Assembly: GCA_949741215.1 (NCBI GenBank)
Contig: CATJLA010000117.1
Location: forward strand, 31,768-95,767
Direction of reading: 5' to 3'
DNA from: an uncultured Oscillospiraceae bacterium
GTDB lineage: Bacteria; Bacillota; Clostridia; Oscillospirales; Ruminococcaceae
DNA length: 64,000 nt
The notes beneath the pieces were generated by a model, which was not told the origin of the DNA, did not search any database, and saw nothing but the letters and a program-made list of their open reading frames with translations. The position numbers were made by a program, and so were the translations under genes. The number at the start of each line of letters is the position of its first letter. The stretch's first letter is position 1. Below are positions 1 to 8,751 of this stretch, piece after piece.

Positions 1-878
1 TCCGGCTGGCGGCGGTTAGCCTCCAGAATTTGCTCCAGGCTGCCTGTTACCACCCGTAAATTTCGCAGAGACGGCAGCTCGATCCGCTGAACCTGCAGCC
101 CCTCGCCGGTAAGCTCCACCAGGTTTACCCCTTTTTTCTGCAAAGCCTCCGAAACGGAATACTTGAGCATAGACCCGCTGTAACGGAAGCGGCCATCCCC
201 CAGTACCTGGGGCGCATGCAGATGCCCCAGAGCCACATAGTCAAACCAATCCGCCGGATGGAGATCGATCAGATCCGCACCGCCTACCGAGAGCTCGGAG
301 TCGGAAAATAGCAGCTCGTCCCCGGAATGGCCCTGCCGCAGGTACTGAAAAAACCCGTGGGCCACCAGCACATTTTTTTCACCAGGGCGGACGAACTGGC
401 GGTTATATGCCATCAGCGCCTCAAACCCCTGCTGATAGCTGCCGATTTCCTGCTCCGGGAAGAGAGGCCGCAGCTGGGCGGGGGTGAAGTAGGGCAGCAG
501 CCAAAAGGTGGTCTGCTGCCGCTCAAAGCGTACCTGCCGGATCTCCTTTTCCGGCGCGCCTGCCACATACAGGCCGGACTCCTGATACAGCCTGCTGCCA
601 AAGGAGAGCCGGGCTCCGTTATCGTGGTTGCCGGCAATAACCAATACCTTTACTCCCAGCTCCCGGGCAAAGCGGGTAAGGGTTTGGTCCAGCAGGGTTA
701 CCGCCTCCACCGGGGGAATTCCCCGATCATAGACGTCCCCGGCAATTACCAGGGCCTCCGGCTTTTGCTCCCGCAACAGCTGCTCCAGCCCGTTCAGCCA
801 GTAAATCTGGTCCTCCAGCAGGGGGTATTCATTCAGGCTCCGTCCCAAATGCCAGTCAGCGGTATGAATAAATTTCAT
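1..878 (-). CDS. sbcD: Exonuclease SbcCD, nuclease subunit SbcD (3' end outside window)
   Basis: Mn-dependent phosphoesterase subunit of the SbcCD complex, which cleaves DNA hairpins and double-strand ends. The frame starts at ATG 878 (AAGG upstream) with MKFIHTADWHLGR and shows the calcineurin-fold metal ligands in order: D8 and H10, D48 in GDVYDRG, GNHD at 83-86, H174 in VAHGF, and GHLH at 218-221. About 292 residues are visible; the C-terminus lies beyond base 1, where sbcC would be expected. The fold and motifs make the family secure; that it pairs with SbcC here is inferred. Confidence 0.93.
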   Translation of the reverse strand, partial: MKFIHTADWHLGRSLNEYPLLEDQIYWLNGLEQLLREQKPEALVIAGDVYDRGIPPVEAVTLLDQTLTRFARELGVKVLVIAGNHDNGARLSFGSRLYQESGLYVAGAPEKEIRQVRFERQQTTFWLLPYFTPAQLRPLFPEQEIGSYQQGFEALMAYNRQFVRPGEKNVLVAHGFFQYLRQGHSGDELLFSDSELSVGGADLIDLHPADWFDYVALGHLHAPQVLGDGRFRYSGSMLKYSVSEALQKKGVNLVELTGEGLQVQRIELPSLRNLRVVTGSLEQILEANRRQP

Positions 879-932
879 AGCAGCACCTTCTCTTCCTTTT
901 TCAGACGCAAGCGGGCTTTTGCTCCCAGGGGT

Positions 933-1202
933 TTACTCCGGCTGGGCCGTTTTTGGGGCAATTTCCCCCCGAACATACCGTTTTTCTTCCTCCAACAGCC
1001 AGGCTTTGATCTGCTCCAGCCCCTCCCGGCTTACCGGAAAGGTATTCTCGGACATCACCGAAGCTTTTTCAAAGCAATACACCGCATAGGTGTAAGCATG
1101 TATTTCCTCTCCTTTTGGGACGAGGCGAAAGCGGAAGTCCCCCAGGCTGCCGGTAAACGGGTTTTGGGCGGCAAAAAATTCTACTTTGGGCAGTTCGATC
1201 AT
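933..1202 (-). CDS. Conserved-looking small hypothetical protein (89 aa)
   Basis: I do not recognise the family. The start was set at ATG 1202, because AGGAG lies at the right distance and the longer reading to 1226 has no ribosome binding site. The protein begins MIELPKVEFFAAQNPF, has a beta-rich first half and an acidic C-terminal helix (about residues 60-80), no signal peptide and no membrane segment. It sits between secF and sbcD, 54 bp upstream of sbcD and on the same strand, so it may be cotranscribed with sbcD. Function unknown. Confidence 0.6.
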   Translation of the reverse strand: MIELPKVEFFAAQNPFTGSLGDFRFRLVPKGEEIHAYTYAVYCFEKASVMSENTFPVSREGLEQIKAWLLEEEKRYVRGEIAPKTAQPE

Positions 1203-1328
1203 AGCTTTTCTCCTTTTAGCAAACAAAAGTTAAGGTGTGGGGAAATGTGCAGCCGTCCAAGTGATTGCACAAGCCTGTGTGCCACAGCTTTGCAGAAGCC
1301 TCATGAAAAAGCACAAAATAACAGAGCG

Positions 1329-1348
1329 GCAGTCACGTCCCTGAAAAA
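1329..1348 (-). repeat. Dispersed motif copy (GGGACGTGACTGC)
   Basis: Minus-strand TTTTTCAGGGACGTGACTGC just past the secF terminator; a member of the intergenic motif family described in the findings (consensus TTTT-n-GGGACG-nnn-CTGC). Confidence 0.6.
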
Positions 1349-1367
1349 CGCAATTTTACAACAAAAA

Positions 1368-1389
1368 CAGACGGGAAAACTCCCGCCTG
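1368..1389 (-). terminator. Rho-independent terminator of secDF
   Basis: On the minus strand an 8-bp stem CAGGCGGG/CCCGTCTG (one G-U pair, 6-nt loop) is followed by TTTTTGTTG. It lies about 50 bp after the secF stop. Confidence 0.8.
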
Positions 1390-1438
1390 TTTTGCTTTCA
1401 GGCCGGATTGGCCTCTTTTGTTTTGTTGAATAAGGGAA

Positions 1439-2371
1439 TTACTTTTGAGCAGCTTCCTTTTTTTTGGCGGAATACTCCTGCCAGGTTACCCACAAGCAGG
1501 GAACCAGACATACCGAAGAAAACACACCCGATGCCATACCGATCATCATGGGGAAGGCAAAGGATACAATAGAATCCACATGGAAAATCAAAGTAATTAC
1601 GCTGATAGCAGCCAGAGCCAGTACTGATGATATTGTGGTATTGATGGTTCTGCCCAGACATTGGTTGACGCTGCGGTTTACCAGCTCACGGACGTTATAC
1701 TTATTGCCGAAGGTGCGCCTGTTTTCCCGGATACGGTCGTAGATTACGATGGTATCGTTGATAGAGTAGCCCAGAATGGTAAGCACAACTGCCATAAAGT
1801 TAGAGTCGATGGAAATACGGAAAAGCAGGAACACGCCATAGACGATAATGACGTCGTGAATCAGCGCCACTACCGAGAAGATACCGGCAGACCAGCCGCT
1901 GATCCGCTTAAACCGCAGTGCAATATACACCACCAGCAGCAAAGAGGCCACTGCAACAGCCACTAAGCTTTTGGCCAGAAATTCGCCGCCGATAGAAGCG
2001 TCAACATTGCTGATGGAAACCGATTCCAGCTCGTTATCGGCAAAACGCTCGATTACAGCCTGAGACAGGGCGGACTGCTGCTCTGAAGAAATGCCGGAGG
2101 TAGAGGCCAGGGAAATTACCAGGTTGTTTTTGCCGGTGCGGATATCCGCGCTTTCCTGCAAAGAAACCGATTCTCCCAAGGTGGATTCTACCAGGGACTG
2201 GAATTCTCCCTTATCCAGCTCGCCGGAATAGGAGTAAGTGATCAAAGTGCCTCCCTTAAACTCAATCGCCAGGTTCACCCCGAAAATAAAGGTGCTGATG
2301 AGAATAATTGCCATCAAAGCGATGGAGATGGAGAAGAAAATTTTCTTTTTTCCTACAAAATCTATCATCAT
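1439..2371 (-). CDS. secF: Protein translocase subunit SecF
   Basis: Membrane component of SecDF, which uses the proton gradient to pull exported proteins through SecYEG. 310 residues, the usual length. TM1 spans about residues 10-31, followed by the EFKGGT motif (37-42), a periplasmic-type domain, then five C-terminal TM helices with the family signature ILGYSINDTIVIYDRIREN. The ATG overlaps the secD stop (ATGA), so the two are translationally coupled, and GGAGG inside the secD 3' end serves as its ribosome binding site. SecD and SecF are separate here, unlike the fused Bacillus SecDF. Confidence 0.96.
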   Translation of the reverse strand: MMIDFVGKKKIFFSISIALMAIILISTFIFGVNLAIEFKGGTLITYSYSGELDKGEFQSLVESTLGESVSLQESADIRTGKNNLVISLASTSGISSEQQSALSQAVIERFADNELESVSISNVDASIGGEFLAKSLVAVAVASLLLVVYIALRFKRISGWSAGIFSVVALIHDVIIVYGVFLLFRISIDSNFMAVVLTILGYSINDTIVIYDRIRENRRTFGNKYNVRELVNRSVNQCLGRTINTTISSVLALAAISVITLIFHVDSIVSFAFPMMIGMASGVFSSVCLVPCLWVTWQEYSAKKKEAAQK

Positions 2372-3759
2372 TTCTTACCTCCATACAGCCAGGGTTTGCG
2401 CAGTGCCTTGAATTTTGAAAGGGACTTGAGCATCAGCCGGGAAGCAGTTACGCCGAACACAAAGTTCAGGATAACGCCTACCAGCAGGGTGTATCCGAAG
2501 GAATAGATGGCGCCGGTAACCGAGGAACCGAAGATCCCGAAAATAGGCTTTAACAGCATGGCAAAAACGCTGCTGGGCGGCCCAAAGGAGCCCATCAGGA
2601 TGATAGCGATAATCACCATGGTCAGGTTGCCGTCCAAAATAGCGGTAAAGGCCCGGGAGAAGCCGGAGTCGATAGCGCTGTCGATAGACTTGCCCAACCG
2701 CAGCTCTTCCTTAATACGCTCGGCGGTGATGATATTGGCATCCACACCCATGCCGATAGAAAGGATAATACCGGCGATGCCGGGTAAGGTTAGAGTAAAG
2801 CTGGGAAATACGGCGAAATAACCGGAAACCGCTGCAATCGAGCCGGCAGCTTGTCCTAAAAGGGCGGGGATAGCAACTACGCCGGGCAAACGGTAGAGCA
2901 CTACCATGAAGATAGAGATCAGCGCAAAGGCAATTACCCCTGCCAGAACCATGGCATCCTTAGCGCCCTCGCCCAAGGTGGGGGAAATGGTGCTGAAGTT
3001 GTCGGTTTCCAGCTTAAAGGGCAGGGCGCCGGCATTGATCTTATCCGCCAGCTCCTTAGCCTCTGCTACCGTAAAGCCGCCTTGTATGACGGCACTGCCA
3101 TCGGTAATCACGGCGCTTACCCGGGGATAACTGATTACGGTATCGTCCATCCAGATGGAGATAACGCCGGTGCCTACCAGCCTGCCGGTTGCCTCGGCAA
3201 ATTTGGCTGCGCCTTCGTCGTTAAGCTCAAGGGAGACCATGGGGGTATTGTTCTCGGTAGAGACCACTACAGAGGCGCTTTCCACGTCCTTACCCTCCAG
3301 GATAATAGTTTCGGCGGTAATGCCGGAGGGGCGGCCCCATTCGTCGGTTTCATATCCTTCCCGGAAAGTTAACAGGGCGGTTTCACCCAGCTCGGCAATA
3401 GCTTGCTCAGGGTTAAAGTCCACCTCATCCTCTTTCCATGGAAAACGGACGATGATCCGGTTTTTCTCATAGTCGGTATAAATTTCGTGGTCGGTGATAT
3501 TTTGAGAAACTAAGCGCACCTTAATGATCTGCTCGGCGGCATCCATCTCTTCCCGGGTGGCTTCGATCCCCTCCGGCGGCCGAAATGTGACGTCTACACC
3601 GCCCCGGATGTCAATCCCCCAGCGGATATCGTTGGCCCCTTTGATGTAAGTTTTGGTTACATCGCCGTAGCTTGTGCTGATTCCGCAGATGGTTGTCCAG
3701 GTCAGGAGGCCGATAAGCAACGCCACAACGAAAAACACCGGTTTTCCAATCTTTTTCAT
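2368..3759 (-). CDS. secD: Protein translocase subunit SecD
   Basis: Partner of SecF. 463 residues from ATG 3759, chosen because GGAGGA lies 7 nt upstream; an upstream in-frame TTG is less well placed. N-terminal TM (about 5-25), then the D1 motif GIDIRGGVDVTFRP, the P1 domain and five C-terminal TM helices with the conserved GIILSIGMGVDANIITAERIK. First gene of the secDF operon, driven by a consensus promoter at 3914-3942. Confidence 0.96.
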   Translation of the reverse strand: MKKIGKPVFFVVALLIGLLTWTTICGISTSYGDVTKTYIKGANDIRWGIDIRGGVDVTFRPPEGIEATREEMDAAEQIIKVRLVSQNITDHEIYTDYEKNRIIVRFPWKEDEVDFNPEQAIAELGETALLTFREGYETDEWGRPSGITAETIILEGKDVESASVVVSTENNTPMVSLELNDEGAAKFAEATGRLVGTGVISIWMDDTVISYPRVSAVITDGSAVIQGGFTVAEAKELADKINAGALPFKLETDNFSTISPTLGEGAKDAMVLAGVIAFALISIFMVVLYRLPGVVAIPALLGQAAGSIAAVSGYFAVFPSFTLTLPGIAGIILSIGMGVDANIITAERIKEELRLGKSIDSAIDSGFSRAFTAILDGNLTMVIIAIILMGSFGPPSSVFAMLLKPIFGIFGSSVTGAIYSFGYTLLVGVILNFVFGVTASRLMLKSLSKFKALRKPWLYGGKK

Positions 3760-3913
3760 GAGCAATCCTCCATTGAATATTCTGACGCCGTTCCCGGTTT
3801 TCCAGGCTCAGGGGGATTTGTCCCCTTTGCTAAGGGAAACAGGGCAAAACGGCGGAAAGCTCCCCAAAAACGAGAAACCCTCCGCTGTTTCCTGCCCGGC
3901 AATCTTACCGTTA

Positions 3914-3942
3914 ATTATATTTTATCCGCAAAAAAATGTCAA
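3914..3942 (-). promoter_or_regulatory. Promoter of secDF
   Basis: Perfect sigma-A type boxes on the minus strand: TTGACA (3937-3942), 17-bp spacer, TATAAT (3914-3919). The leader to the secD ATG is about 150 nt. Confidence 0.85.
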
Positions 3943-4002
3943 CCGAAAGTCTTTGGTTTTCCCTATAAAATCCAAAACTTTTTGTTCTTTTTGGAAAATT
4001 TT

Positions 4003-4488
4003 TTAGTTTTTGTAGGTAACCTGCGCATTCTGCTTTCGGTAGCTGTCGTTATCCTTCATGCCAAGCTCCTGCTGGACCTGGGTCAGCATTTGCTTCAACC
4101 GCTTAGCCTTTTGAGGGTCCTGCTCGGTTTTCAGCTGCTTTTCCAGCTGCTCCCCCTGCTTTTTCAAAGCTTCAATTTCCCGGTCTACTCTGTCCGTATT
4201 GGTGATGCACTGCTCCTCTTTCTTCTGCTCCGGGGCAGCGTTTTCAGGGGCTTTGGGGGCATCAAATTCCAGCTTGGGGTTGCCCTCCTCATCCTGCCCC
4301 ATTTTATACAGGCCGATTGACTGTTCCGGCTGCCCCGGCTCATAGCGGTCATATTTGGGCGCGCCCTTGTTTTCCTCAATTTTCTGGACGTAAGCGGGCC
4401 TTATATTCTGCGCCTCTTTGGCCTCGCTTACCCGCTGATTTTCTGCCGCCGCTGCGGTAGTGCTGCTGGTAATCGGCTGGATCGTCAT
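4003..4488 (-). CDS. Hypothetical hydrophilic coiled-coil protein (161 aa)
   Basis: Not recognised. ATG 4488 follows GAGGAAG at good spacing; the longer reading to 4521 would place the start upstream of this site. The protein has no signal or membrane segment. An Ala/Ser/Thr-rich N-terminus (about 1-20) precedes an acidic, Pro/Glu/Lys-rich middle, and a predicted coiled coil covers about residues 100-145 (heptad-like run ending in KAKRLKQMLTQVQQELGMK). It has its own promoter at 4536-4564 and lies between secD and an aminotransferase gene with no operon link. Low-complexity composition means that similarity searches may be weak. Confidence 0.7.
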   Translation of the reverse strand: MTIQPITSSTTAAAAENQRVSEAKEAQNIRPAYVQKIEENKGAPKYDRYEPGQPEQSIGLYKMGQDEEGNPKLEFDAPKAPENAAPEQKKEEQCITNTDRVDREIEALKKQGEQLEKQLKTEQDPQKAKRLKQMLTQVQQELGMKDNDSYRKQNAQVTYKN

Positions 4489-4535
4489 GGCTGCTTCCTC
4501 TTTTCTATATAAGGTTATCATTTCCTTCTGTTAGT

Positions 4536-4564
4536 ATTTTATCAGATTTTCTTTTCATTTGCAA
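4536..4564 (-). promoter_or_regulatory. Promoter of the 4003-4488 gene
   Basis: Minus strand TTGCAA (4559-4564), 17-bp spacer, TAAAAT (4536-4541), about 45 bp before the chosen start codon. Confidence 0.6.
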
Positions 4565-4616
4565 TCTTTTTCTGGAAAAGCTGCACTGCGCATTTTCGCC
4601 TCCCTCCGGGGGTGTT

Positions 4617-4680
4617 TCGCTCTCTGCGGAGAGCGACCAGGGACTCTGTCCCTGGACCCTGCCACCTTTAAGGAAGGTGG
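4617..4680 (-). repeat. Three-hairpin intergenic repeat, copy 1
   Basis: Three consecutive stem-loops: 4617-4636 (TCGCTCTC stem, 8 bp), 4637-4655 (CCAGGGAC stem, 8 bp) and 4662-4680 (CCACCTT stem, 7 bp). The same order and loop (CGCA in the first) occur in the copy at 47415-47481 with different stem sequences. No reading frame or T-run; fills the gap between the aminotransferase terminator and the 4003-4488 gene. Confidence 0.8.
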
Positions 4681-4734
4681 ACGAACCTCTTTTTCCGCTC
4701 CGCATACCTTAACGTTGGCTTCCATTTACAAAAA

Positions 4735-4773
4735 GGCACAGCCTGGGGGCAGAAGGTTGCCCCCGGCTGTGCC
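4735..4773 (-). terminator. Terminator of the aspartate aminotransferase gene
   Basis: Long GC-rich stem: GGCACAGCC pairs with GGCTGTGCC, then GGGGGCA with TGCCCCC, one bulged base, 6-nt loop. On the minus strand it is followed by TTTTTG and lies just after the stop at 4789. Confidence 0.9.
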
Positions 4774-4788
4774 GTCCTAAAAGCTGAT

Positions 4789-6102
4789 TTATGCAGGGGT
4801 TTTCTCCTCTGCGGCGCGTTGGGCCAGAAGCTTTTCCACACTGGCCAGCTTAACACACAGGCTGAACAGCTCCGCCGCCTGCCTGAGCTCCTCCACAGGG
4901 GGGAAGCTGGGTGCAATCCGGATGACGGAATCCTGCGGATCACGTCCGTAGGGATGGGTAGCTCCGGCGGAGGTCATCACCACACCGGCTTCCTTGCAGA
5001 GAGAGACAATCCGCTTGGCGCAGCCCTCCAGCGCTTCAAAGCAGATGAAATATCCGCCCCGGGGATTGTTCCACCTGCCGATTCCAGCGTCTCCCAGCTC
5101 CCGCTCCAGCGTTTCCTGCACCACCTGGAACTTAGGCCGCAGAATGGCCGCATGCTTTCTCATATGCTCATAGATATTTTCCACATTCTGGAAGTAGAGG
5201 ACATGGCGCAGCTGGTTGATCTTATCCGGGCCGATGGTCTGAACGCTTAACTGCTTGGTGATGGCCACCATGTTCTCCAAAGAGGAGGCCAGGAAGGATA
5301 CCCCCGCCCCTGCAAAGGAAATTTTAGAGGTGGAGGCGAACATGTACAGCATGCTTTCCTTACCGTTTTTCTTCAGCTCGGTAAACAGATCCAGCAGATG
5401 GTCCTGCTGATCGTCATAAAGGTGATGGATGACGTAGGCGTTATCCCAGAAGATGCGGAAGTCCGGCGCGGCGGGCTTTAGGTTGGCAAACCGGCGCACC
5501 ACAGCGTCGGAATAGGTGATGCCTTGGGGATTGGAGTACTTGGGTACGCACCAAATGCCCTTGATGGTCTCATCCTTGGAAACAAGGGCTTCGATCAGGT
5601 CCATATCCGGGCCGTCGGACTTCATAGGGATGGGGATCATATCAATGTCAAAGTATTCGCAGATGGAAAAATGCCTGTCATAACCGGGGACAGGGCAGAG
5701 AAATTTGATCTTCTCGTACCGTCCCCAGGGCTTGCGGCCGCCGGGAACCCCGTGGAGCATGGCTCGGGCCACGGTATCATACATTACAATCAGGCTGGAG
5801 TTGCCGCAAACAATCATTTCCTCCGGCGCAACACCGATTACCTTGGAGAACAGCTCCCTGGCCTCCCAAATGCCCTCCAGCTGGCCGTAGTTGCGGATAT
5901 CCACCCCGGAATCGGTTTTCATAGGATGCTGCGATGAAAAGATGTCCATCATTCCCATAGAGAGGTCCAGCTGTTCGGTACTGGGTTTGCCTCGGGACAT
6001 ATCCAACTGCAGGCCCTTGGCCTGCCAGGCGGCATACTCCTTTTGCAGCTGCCGCTCCAAATCCAAAAGCTCCTGGGTTGACAAAGACTGATATTCCGGC
6101 AT
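4789..6102 (-). CDS. Aspartate aminotransferase, MocR-like fold (class I/II PLP enzyme)
   Basis: 437-residue PLP-dependent aminotransferase of the Asp aminotransferase MocR-like group (Pfam Aminotran_MocR type, known from Corynebacterium AspT). ATG 6102 was selected because AGGAGGA lies 8 nt upstream; an open frame extends to 6345 but covers the promoter. Visible: RGKPSTEQLDLS near 37-48, CVPKYSNPQG (185-194), the PLP-ring Asp in FWDNAYV (D220), the Schiff-base lysine in ASTSKISFAGAG (K260), and an Arg for the substrate carboxylate near IRIAPSFPP. Monocistronic, between its own promoter (6209-6237) and terminator. Substrate is inferred from the family. Confidence 0.88.
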   Translation of the reverse strand: MPEYQSLSTQELLDLERQLQKEYAAWQAKGLQLDMSRGKPSTEQLDLSMGMMDIFSSQHPMKTDSGVDIRNYGQLEGIWEARELFSKVIGVAPEEMIVCGNSSLIVMYDTVARAMLHGVPGGRKPWGRYEKIKFLCPVPGYDRHFSICEYFDIDMIPIPMKSDGPDMDLIEALVSKDETIKGIWCVPKYSNPQGITYSDAVVRRFANLKPAAPDFRIFWDNAYVIHHLYDDQQDHLLDLFTELKKNGKESMLYMFASTSKISFAGAGVSFLASSLENMVAITKQLSVQTIGPDKINQLRHVLYFQNVENIYEHMRKHAAILRPKFQVVQETLERELGDAGIGRWNNPRGGYFICFEALEGCAKRIVSLCKEAGVVMTSAGATHPYGRDPQDSVIRIAPSFPPVEELRQAAELFSLCVKLASVEKLLAQRAAEEKTPA

Positions 6103-6175
6103 GGGCGGATTCCTCCTTACTCCTTTCCCGGCAGAAAAACTGCCCGGAAGATATCTATTTACAATCATCAACAAA

Positions 6176-6207
6176 AAATGCAGCAGCTTTTTTAAGCTAC
6201 TGCATTT
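6176..6207 (-). terminator. Hairpin plus T-run at the 5' end of the aminotransferase transcript
   Basis: On the minus strand AAATGCAGTAGCTT pairs with AAGCTGCTGCATTT (14 bp, one G-U or mismatch, AAAA loop) and is followed by a T-run. It begins only a few bases after the -10 box at 6209-6214, so it sits at the transcript start, about 75 nt before the start codon. It could be an early attenuator, a 5' stabilising stem, or the terminator of asnS read-through. Confidence 0.7.
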
Positions 6208-6208
6208 T

Positions 6209-6237
6209 AGTATATATGATTTTTTGCTATTTTGCAA
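6209..6237 (-). promoter_or_regulatory. Promoter of the aspartate aminotransferase gene
   Basis: Minus strand TTGCAA (6232-6237), 17-bp spacer, TATACT (6209-6214). A weaker hairpin (GGGCAG/CTGCC) lies just before the ribosome binding site at 6122-6150. Confidence 0.75.
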
Positions 6238-6427
6238 GTGTATTTTGAAATTCCTGCAAATTATGGCAGGAATACCAATAAACCGCCTGCATATCCCTGT
6301 AATTGCAACACTCTGCTCAGAGTATTCCTTCATATAGGACGGCACAGCGCTTTCGGTTTATGCAAAAAGCGGTAAAGCAAGCTGCAAACTATAAGACGTC
6401 CTGCAAAAGAAAGGCTTTGATGCCCCC
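6238..6427. other. Gap between asnS and the aminotransferase promoter
   Basis: No gene seen. Contains a weak motif-family match (AGACGTCCTGC, 6395-6405). No clear asnS terminator, so read-through to the hairpin at 6176-6207 is possible. Confidence 0.5.
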
Positions 6428-7822
6428 TTAGTATTCTGCAGAACCGGTAGTTCTGGGGAAGGGCAGTACGTCCCGAATGTTGGAAACCCCGGTGATATAC
6501 ATGATCAGACGCTCAAACCCCAGGCCAAAGCCCGCGTGCTTTGTACCGCCAAACCGGCGCAGATCCAGGTACCAGCTGTAATCCTCCGGGTTGAGGGAAA
6601 GCTCCTTCATCCGGTCCAGCAAAACCTCCAGCCGCTCCTCCCTTTGGCTGCCGCCGATGATCTCCCCGATGCCGGGTACCAGCATGTCTACCGCTGCAAC
6701 GGTTTTGTCGTCATCGTTTAAGCGCATATAAAAGGCTTTGATTTCCTTGGGATAATCGGTGACAAACAAAGGCTTTTGGAATACTGTTTCGGTAAGGTAG
6801 CGCTCGTGCTCGGTCTGCAGGTCGCAGCCCCAGTAAACGGGGTACTCAAACTGATCCTTTACCTTGGTGAGAATTTCAATGGCTTCCGTATAGGTTACCC
6901 GGGCAAACTCCGAGTGAATAATGCCGTTCAGCCGCTCAATAAGGCCCTTGTCGTAGAAGTTATTGAAGAACTTCATCTCCTCCGGGCACTGCTCCAGCAC
7001 ATAGCTGAGAACATATTTCAGCATATCCCCGGCAAGCTGCATATCGTCCTCCAGGTCAGCAAAGGCAATTTCAGGCTCAATCATCCAAAACTCGGCGGCA
7101 TGGCGCTGGGTGTAGGATTTTTCTGCCCGGAAGGTAGGGCCGAAGGTGTAAATTTTAGAGAAGGCCATAGCCATGCACTCCCCCTCCAGCTGGCCGGATA
7201 CGGTAAGACCGGTGGCTTTGCCGAAGAAGTCCTGGGAGTAATCCACCTCGCCGGATTCGGTAAGGGGCGGATTTTGGGGATCCAGGGTGGTTACCCGGAA
7301 CATTTCCCCGGCGCCCTCGCAGTCGCTGCCGGTGATCAGGGGGGTGTGGGCGTACACAAAGCCCCGCTCGTTAAAGAACTTATGGATGGCATACGCCGCT
7401 ACCGACCGCACCCGGAACACTGCGTTAAAGGTATTAGTGCGGGGCCGCAGGTGTGCGATAGTACGCAGATACTCCAAGGAATGGCGTTTTTTCTGCAAGG
7501 GGTACTCGGGGGCGGACTTGCCCTCGATCTCGATAGCCTTTGCGTGTATTTCAAAGGGCTGCTTGGCGTTGGGGGTTAAAAGCAGCTCGCCGATAACCAC
7601 CAGGGCGGCGCCTACGTTTTGTTTTGCAATTTCCCGGAAGTTTTCTACCTTGGATTCCTCAAAAACCACCTGCAGATTCTGGAAGGTGGAGCCGTCATTC
7701 AATTCAATAAACCCCAGGGATTTGGAATCCCGGATGGTTTTTACCCAGCCGCACACAGTAATCTCCCGGCCGGCATAGTCCTGAGGAGCTTTCCACAGGG
7801 CTTTCAGTTCAACTCTCTGCAT
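6428..7822 (-). CDS. asnS: Asparagine--tRNA ligase
   Basis: Cytosolic class IIb aminoacyl-tRNA synthetase charging tRNA-Asn. 464 residues, standard length. An N-terminal OB-fold anticodon-binding domain (about 15-105, [24 protein letters not shown]) is followed by the catalytic core with motif 2 [21 protein letters not shown] and motif 3 [15 protein letters not shown]. The wording of the motif 2 region and the [11 protein letters not shown] end favour AsnRS over AspRS. ATG 7822 has AAAGGATG upstream. Promoter at 7895-7923, divergent from lepB. Confidence 0.97.
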   Translation of the reverse strand: MQRVELKALWKAPQDYAGREITVCGWVKTIRDSKSLGFIELNDGSTFQNLQVVFEESKVENFREIAKQNVGAALVVIGELLLTPNAKQPFEIHAKAIEIEGKSAPEYPLQKKRHSLEYLRTIAHLRPRTNTFNAVFRVRSVAAYAIHKFFNERGFVYAHTPLITGSDCEGAGEMFRVTTLDPQNPPLTESGEVDYSQDFFGKATGLTVSGQLEGECMAMAFSKIYTFGPTFRAEKSYTQRHAAEFWMIEPEIAFADLEDDMQLAGDMLKYVLSYVLEQCPEEMKFFNNFYDKGLIERLNGIIHSEFARVTYTEAIEILTKVKDQFEYPVYWGCDLQTEHERYLTETVFQKPLFVTDYPKEIKAFYMRLNDDDKTVAAVDMLVPGIGEIIGGSQREERLEVLLDRMKELSLNPEDYSWYLDLRRFGGTKHAGFGLGFERLIMYITGVSNIRDVLPFPRTTGSAEY

Positions 7823-7894
7823 CGTTATTCATCCTTTCCGGTTTTGCCGAAAGAGAAGCCGGTTTATCTGCCGGCTTTTCAACAATTTCTTATA

Positions 7895-7923
7895 ATTATA
7901 GCCATTTGTGCGCCATTTTGCAA
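7895..7923 (-). promoter_or_regulatory. Promoter of asnS
   Basis: Minus strand TTGCAA (7918-7923), 17-bp spacer, TATAAT (7895-7900). A 7-bp hairpin AAGCCGG/CCGGCTT (7857-7878) lies in the leader. The lepB promoter faces away 50 bp upstream. Confidence 0.8.
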
Positions 7924-7971
7924 CCGTTTTTTGGCAAAGGGAGGTTTTTTTGCAGCAAAGCTTCGGTCTGC

Positions 7972-8000
7972 TTGCATCTTTTAGAATAAAATGCTACAAT
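7972..8000 (+). promoter_or_regulatory. Promoter of lepB
   Basis: TTGCAT (7972-7977), 17-bp spacer, TACAAT (7995-8000). The leader (8007-8098) holds a bulged hairpin: GCCCTG pairs with CAGGGC and CACCG with CGGTG (about 8029-8071), just before the ribosome binding site. Confidence 0.75.
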
Positions 8001-8098
8001 AAAGCCATATTTGTTTCTGCCGCCGCACCGCCCTGCCCACCGACGTCGCGGAAGCTTGCCGGTGCAGGGCCTTAGGTTTTTTGGGAGGTTCATTGATT

Positions 8099-8632
8099 AT
8101 GCCCCAGTTTTTGCAAAGGCTTTCTCCAAAGCAAAAAGATGTGCTGAAAACGGTTTTGCAGCTTTTGGCAGAGGCGCTGGCGCTGTTTGTGCTGTTCCGG
8201 TTTGTGATTTGCATTGCTTATGTGCCCAGCGGGTCGATGGAACCCACCATTCAAAAAAGCTCTGTACTGTTTGTAAACCGTCTGAAAAGCCCTCAAAAGG
8301 TGCAGCGGGGGGATATCCTGCTGTTTCAGTCGGAGGAATATGGCATTACCATGGTAAAGCGGGTGATTGGGCTGCCGGGGGAACATGTTGAGGTCACTGA
8401 TAATGGCACTGTTTTTGTGGACGGGACTGCTCTAACGGAGCCTTACGTGCAAAATACAAGCCCTATTTCCGGGGAATTTGAGGTGCCGGAGGATTGTTTT
8501 TTGTTTTTGGGTGACAATCGTGCCAATTCCGAGGACGCCCGCTTTTGGGTGGAGCCGTACATCCCTTTTGACAAGCTTGTAGGGGAAGCGTTGGTTACTC
8601 TGTGGCCCTTTGACCGCTTTGGCGGACTATAA
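8099..8632 (+). CDS. lepB: Signal peptidase I
   Basis: Membrane serine protease that removes signal peptides from Sec-exported proteins. 177 residues from ATG 8099, picked because GGGAGG lies 10 nt upstream; an in-frame ATG at 8081 lacks one. One N-terminal TM segment (about 20-42) is followed by the catalytic serine in PSGSMEPT (S46), the Lys general base in MVKRVIGLPGE (K87), and the GDNRANSEDARFW box. Transcribed away from asnS. Confidence 0.95.
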   Translation: MPQFLQRLSPKQKDVLKTVLQLLAEALALFVLFRFVICIAYVPSGSMEPTIQKSSVLFVNRLKSPQKVQRGDILLFQSEEYGITMVKRVIGLPGEHVEVTDNGTVFVDGTALTEPYVQNTSPISGEFEVPEDCFLFLGDNRANSEDARFWVEPYIPFDKLVGEALVTLWPFDRFGGL

Positions 8633-8638
8633 AAAGGG

Positions 8639-8659
8639 GCAGTCTTGTCCCACAAAAAA
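8639..8659 (-). repeat. Dispersed motif copy, degenerate
   Basis: Minus-strand TTTTTTGTGGGACAAGACTGC directly after the lepB stop codon; one base off the GGGACG core of the motif family. Confidence 0.4.
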
Positions 8660-8751
8660 CAACTGCGGCAAAAGTGGGGCCGCTGCTCCGTTTCGCATTT
8701 TTTGTTTGCAGGCTTCAGGGCAAAAAAGGATTTTCAAGCATAAATTTCCAC

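Noticed and set aside
327-1433. A 368-codon plus-strand frame
   Set aside because: Opposite sbcD and the small hypothetical gene; no family features.
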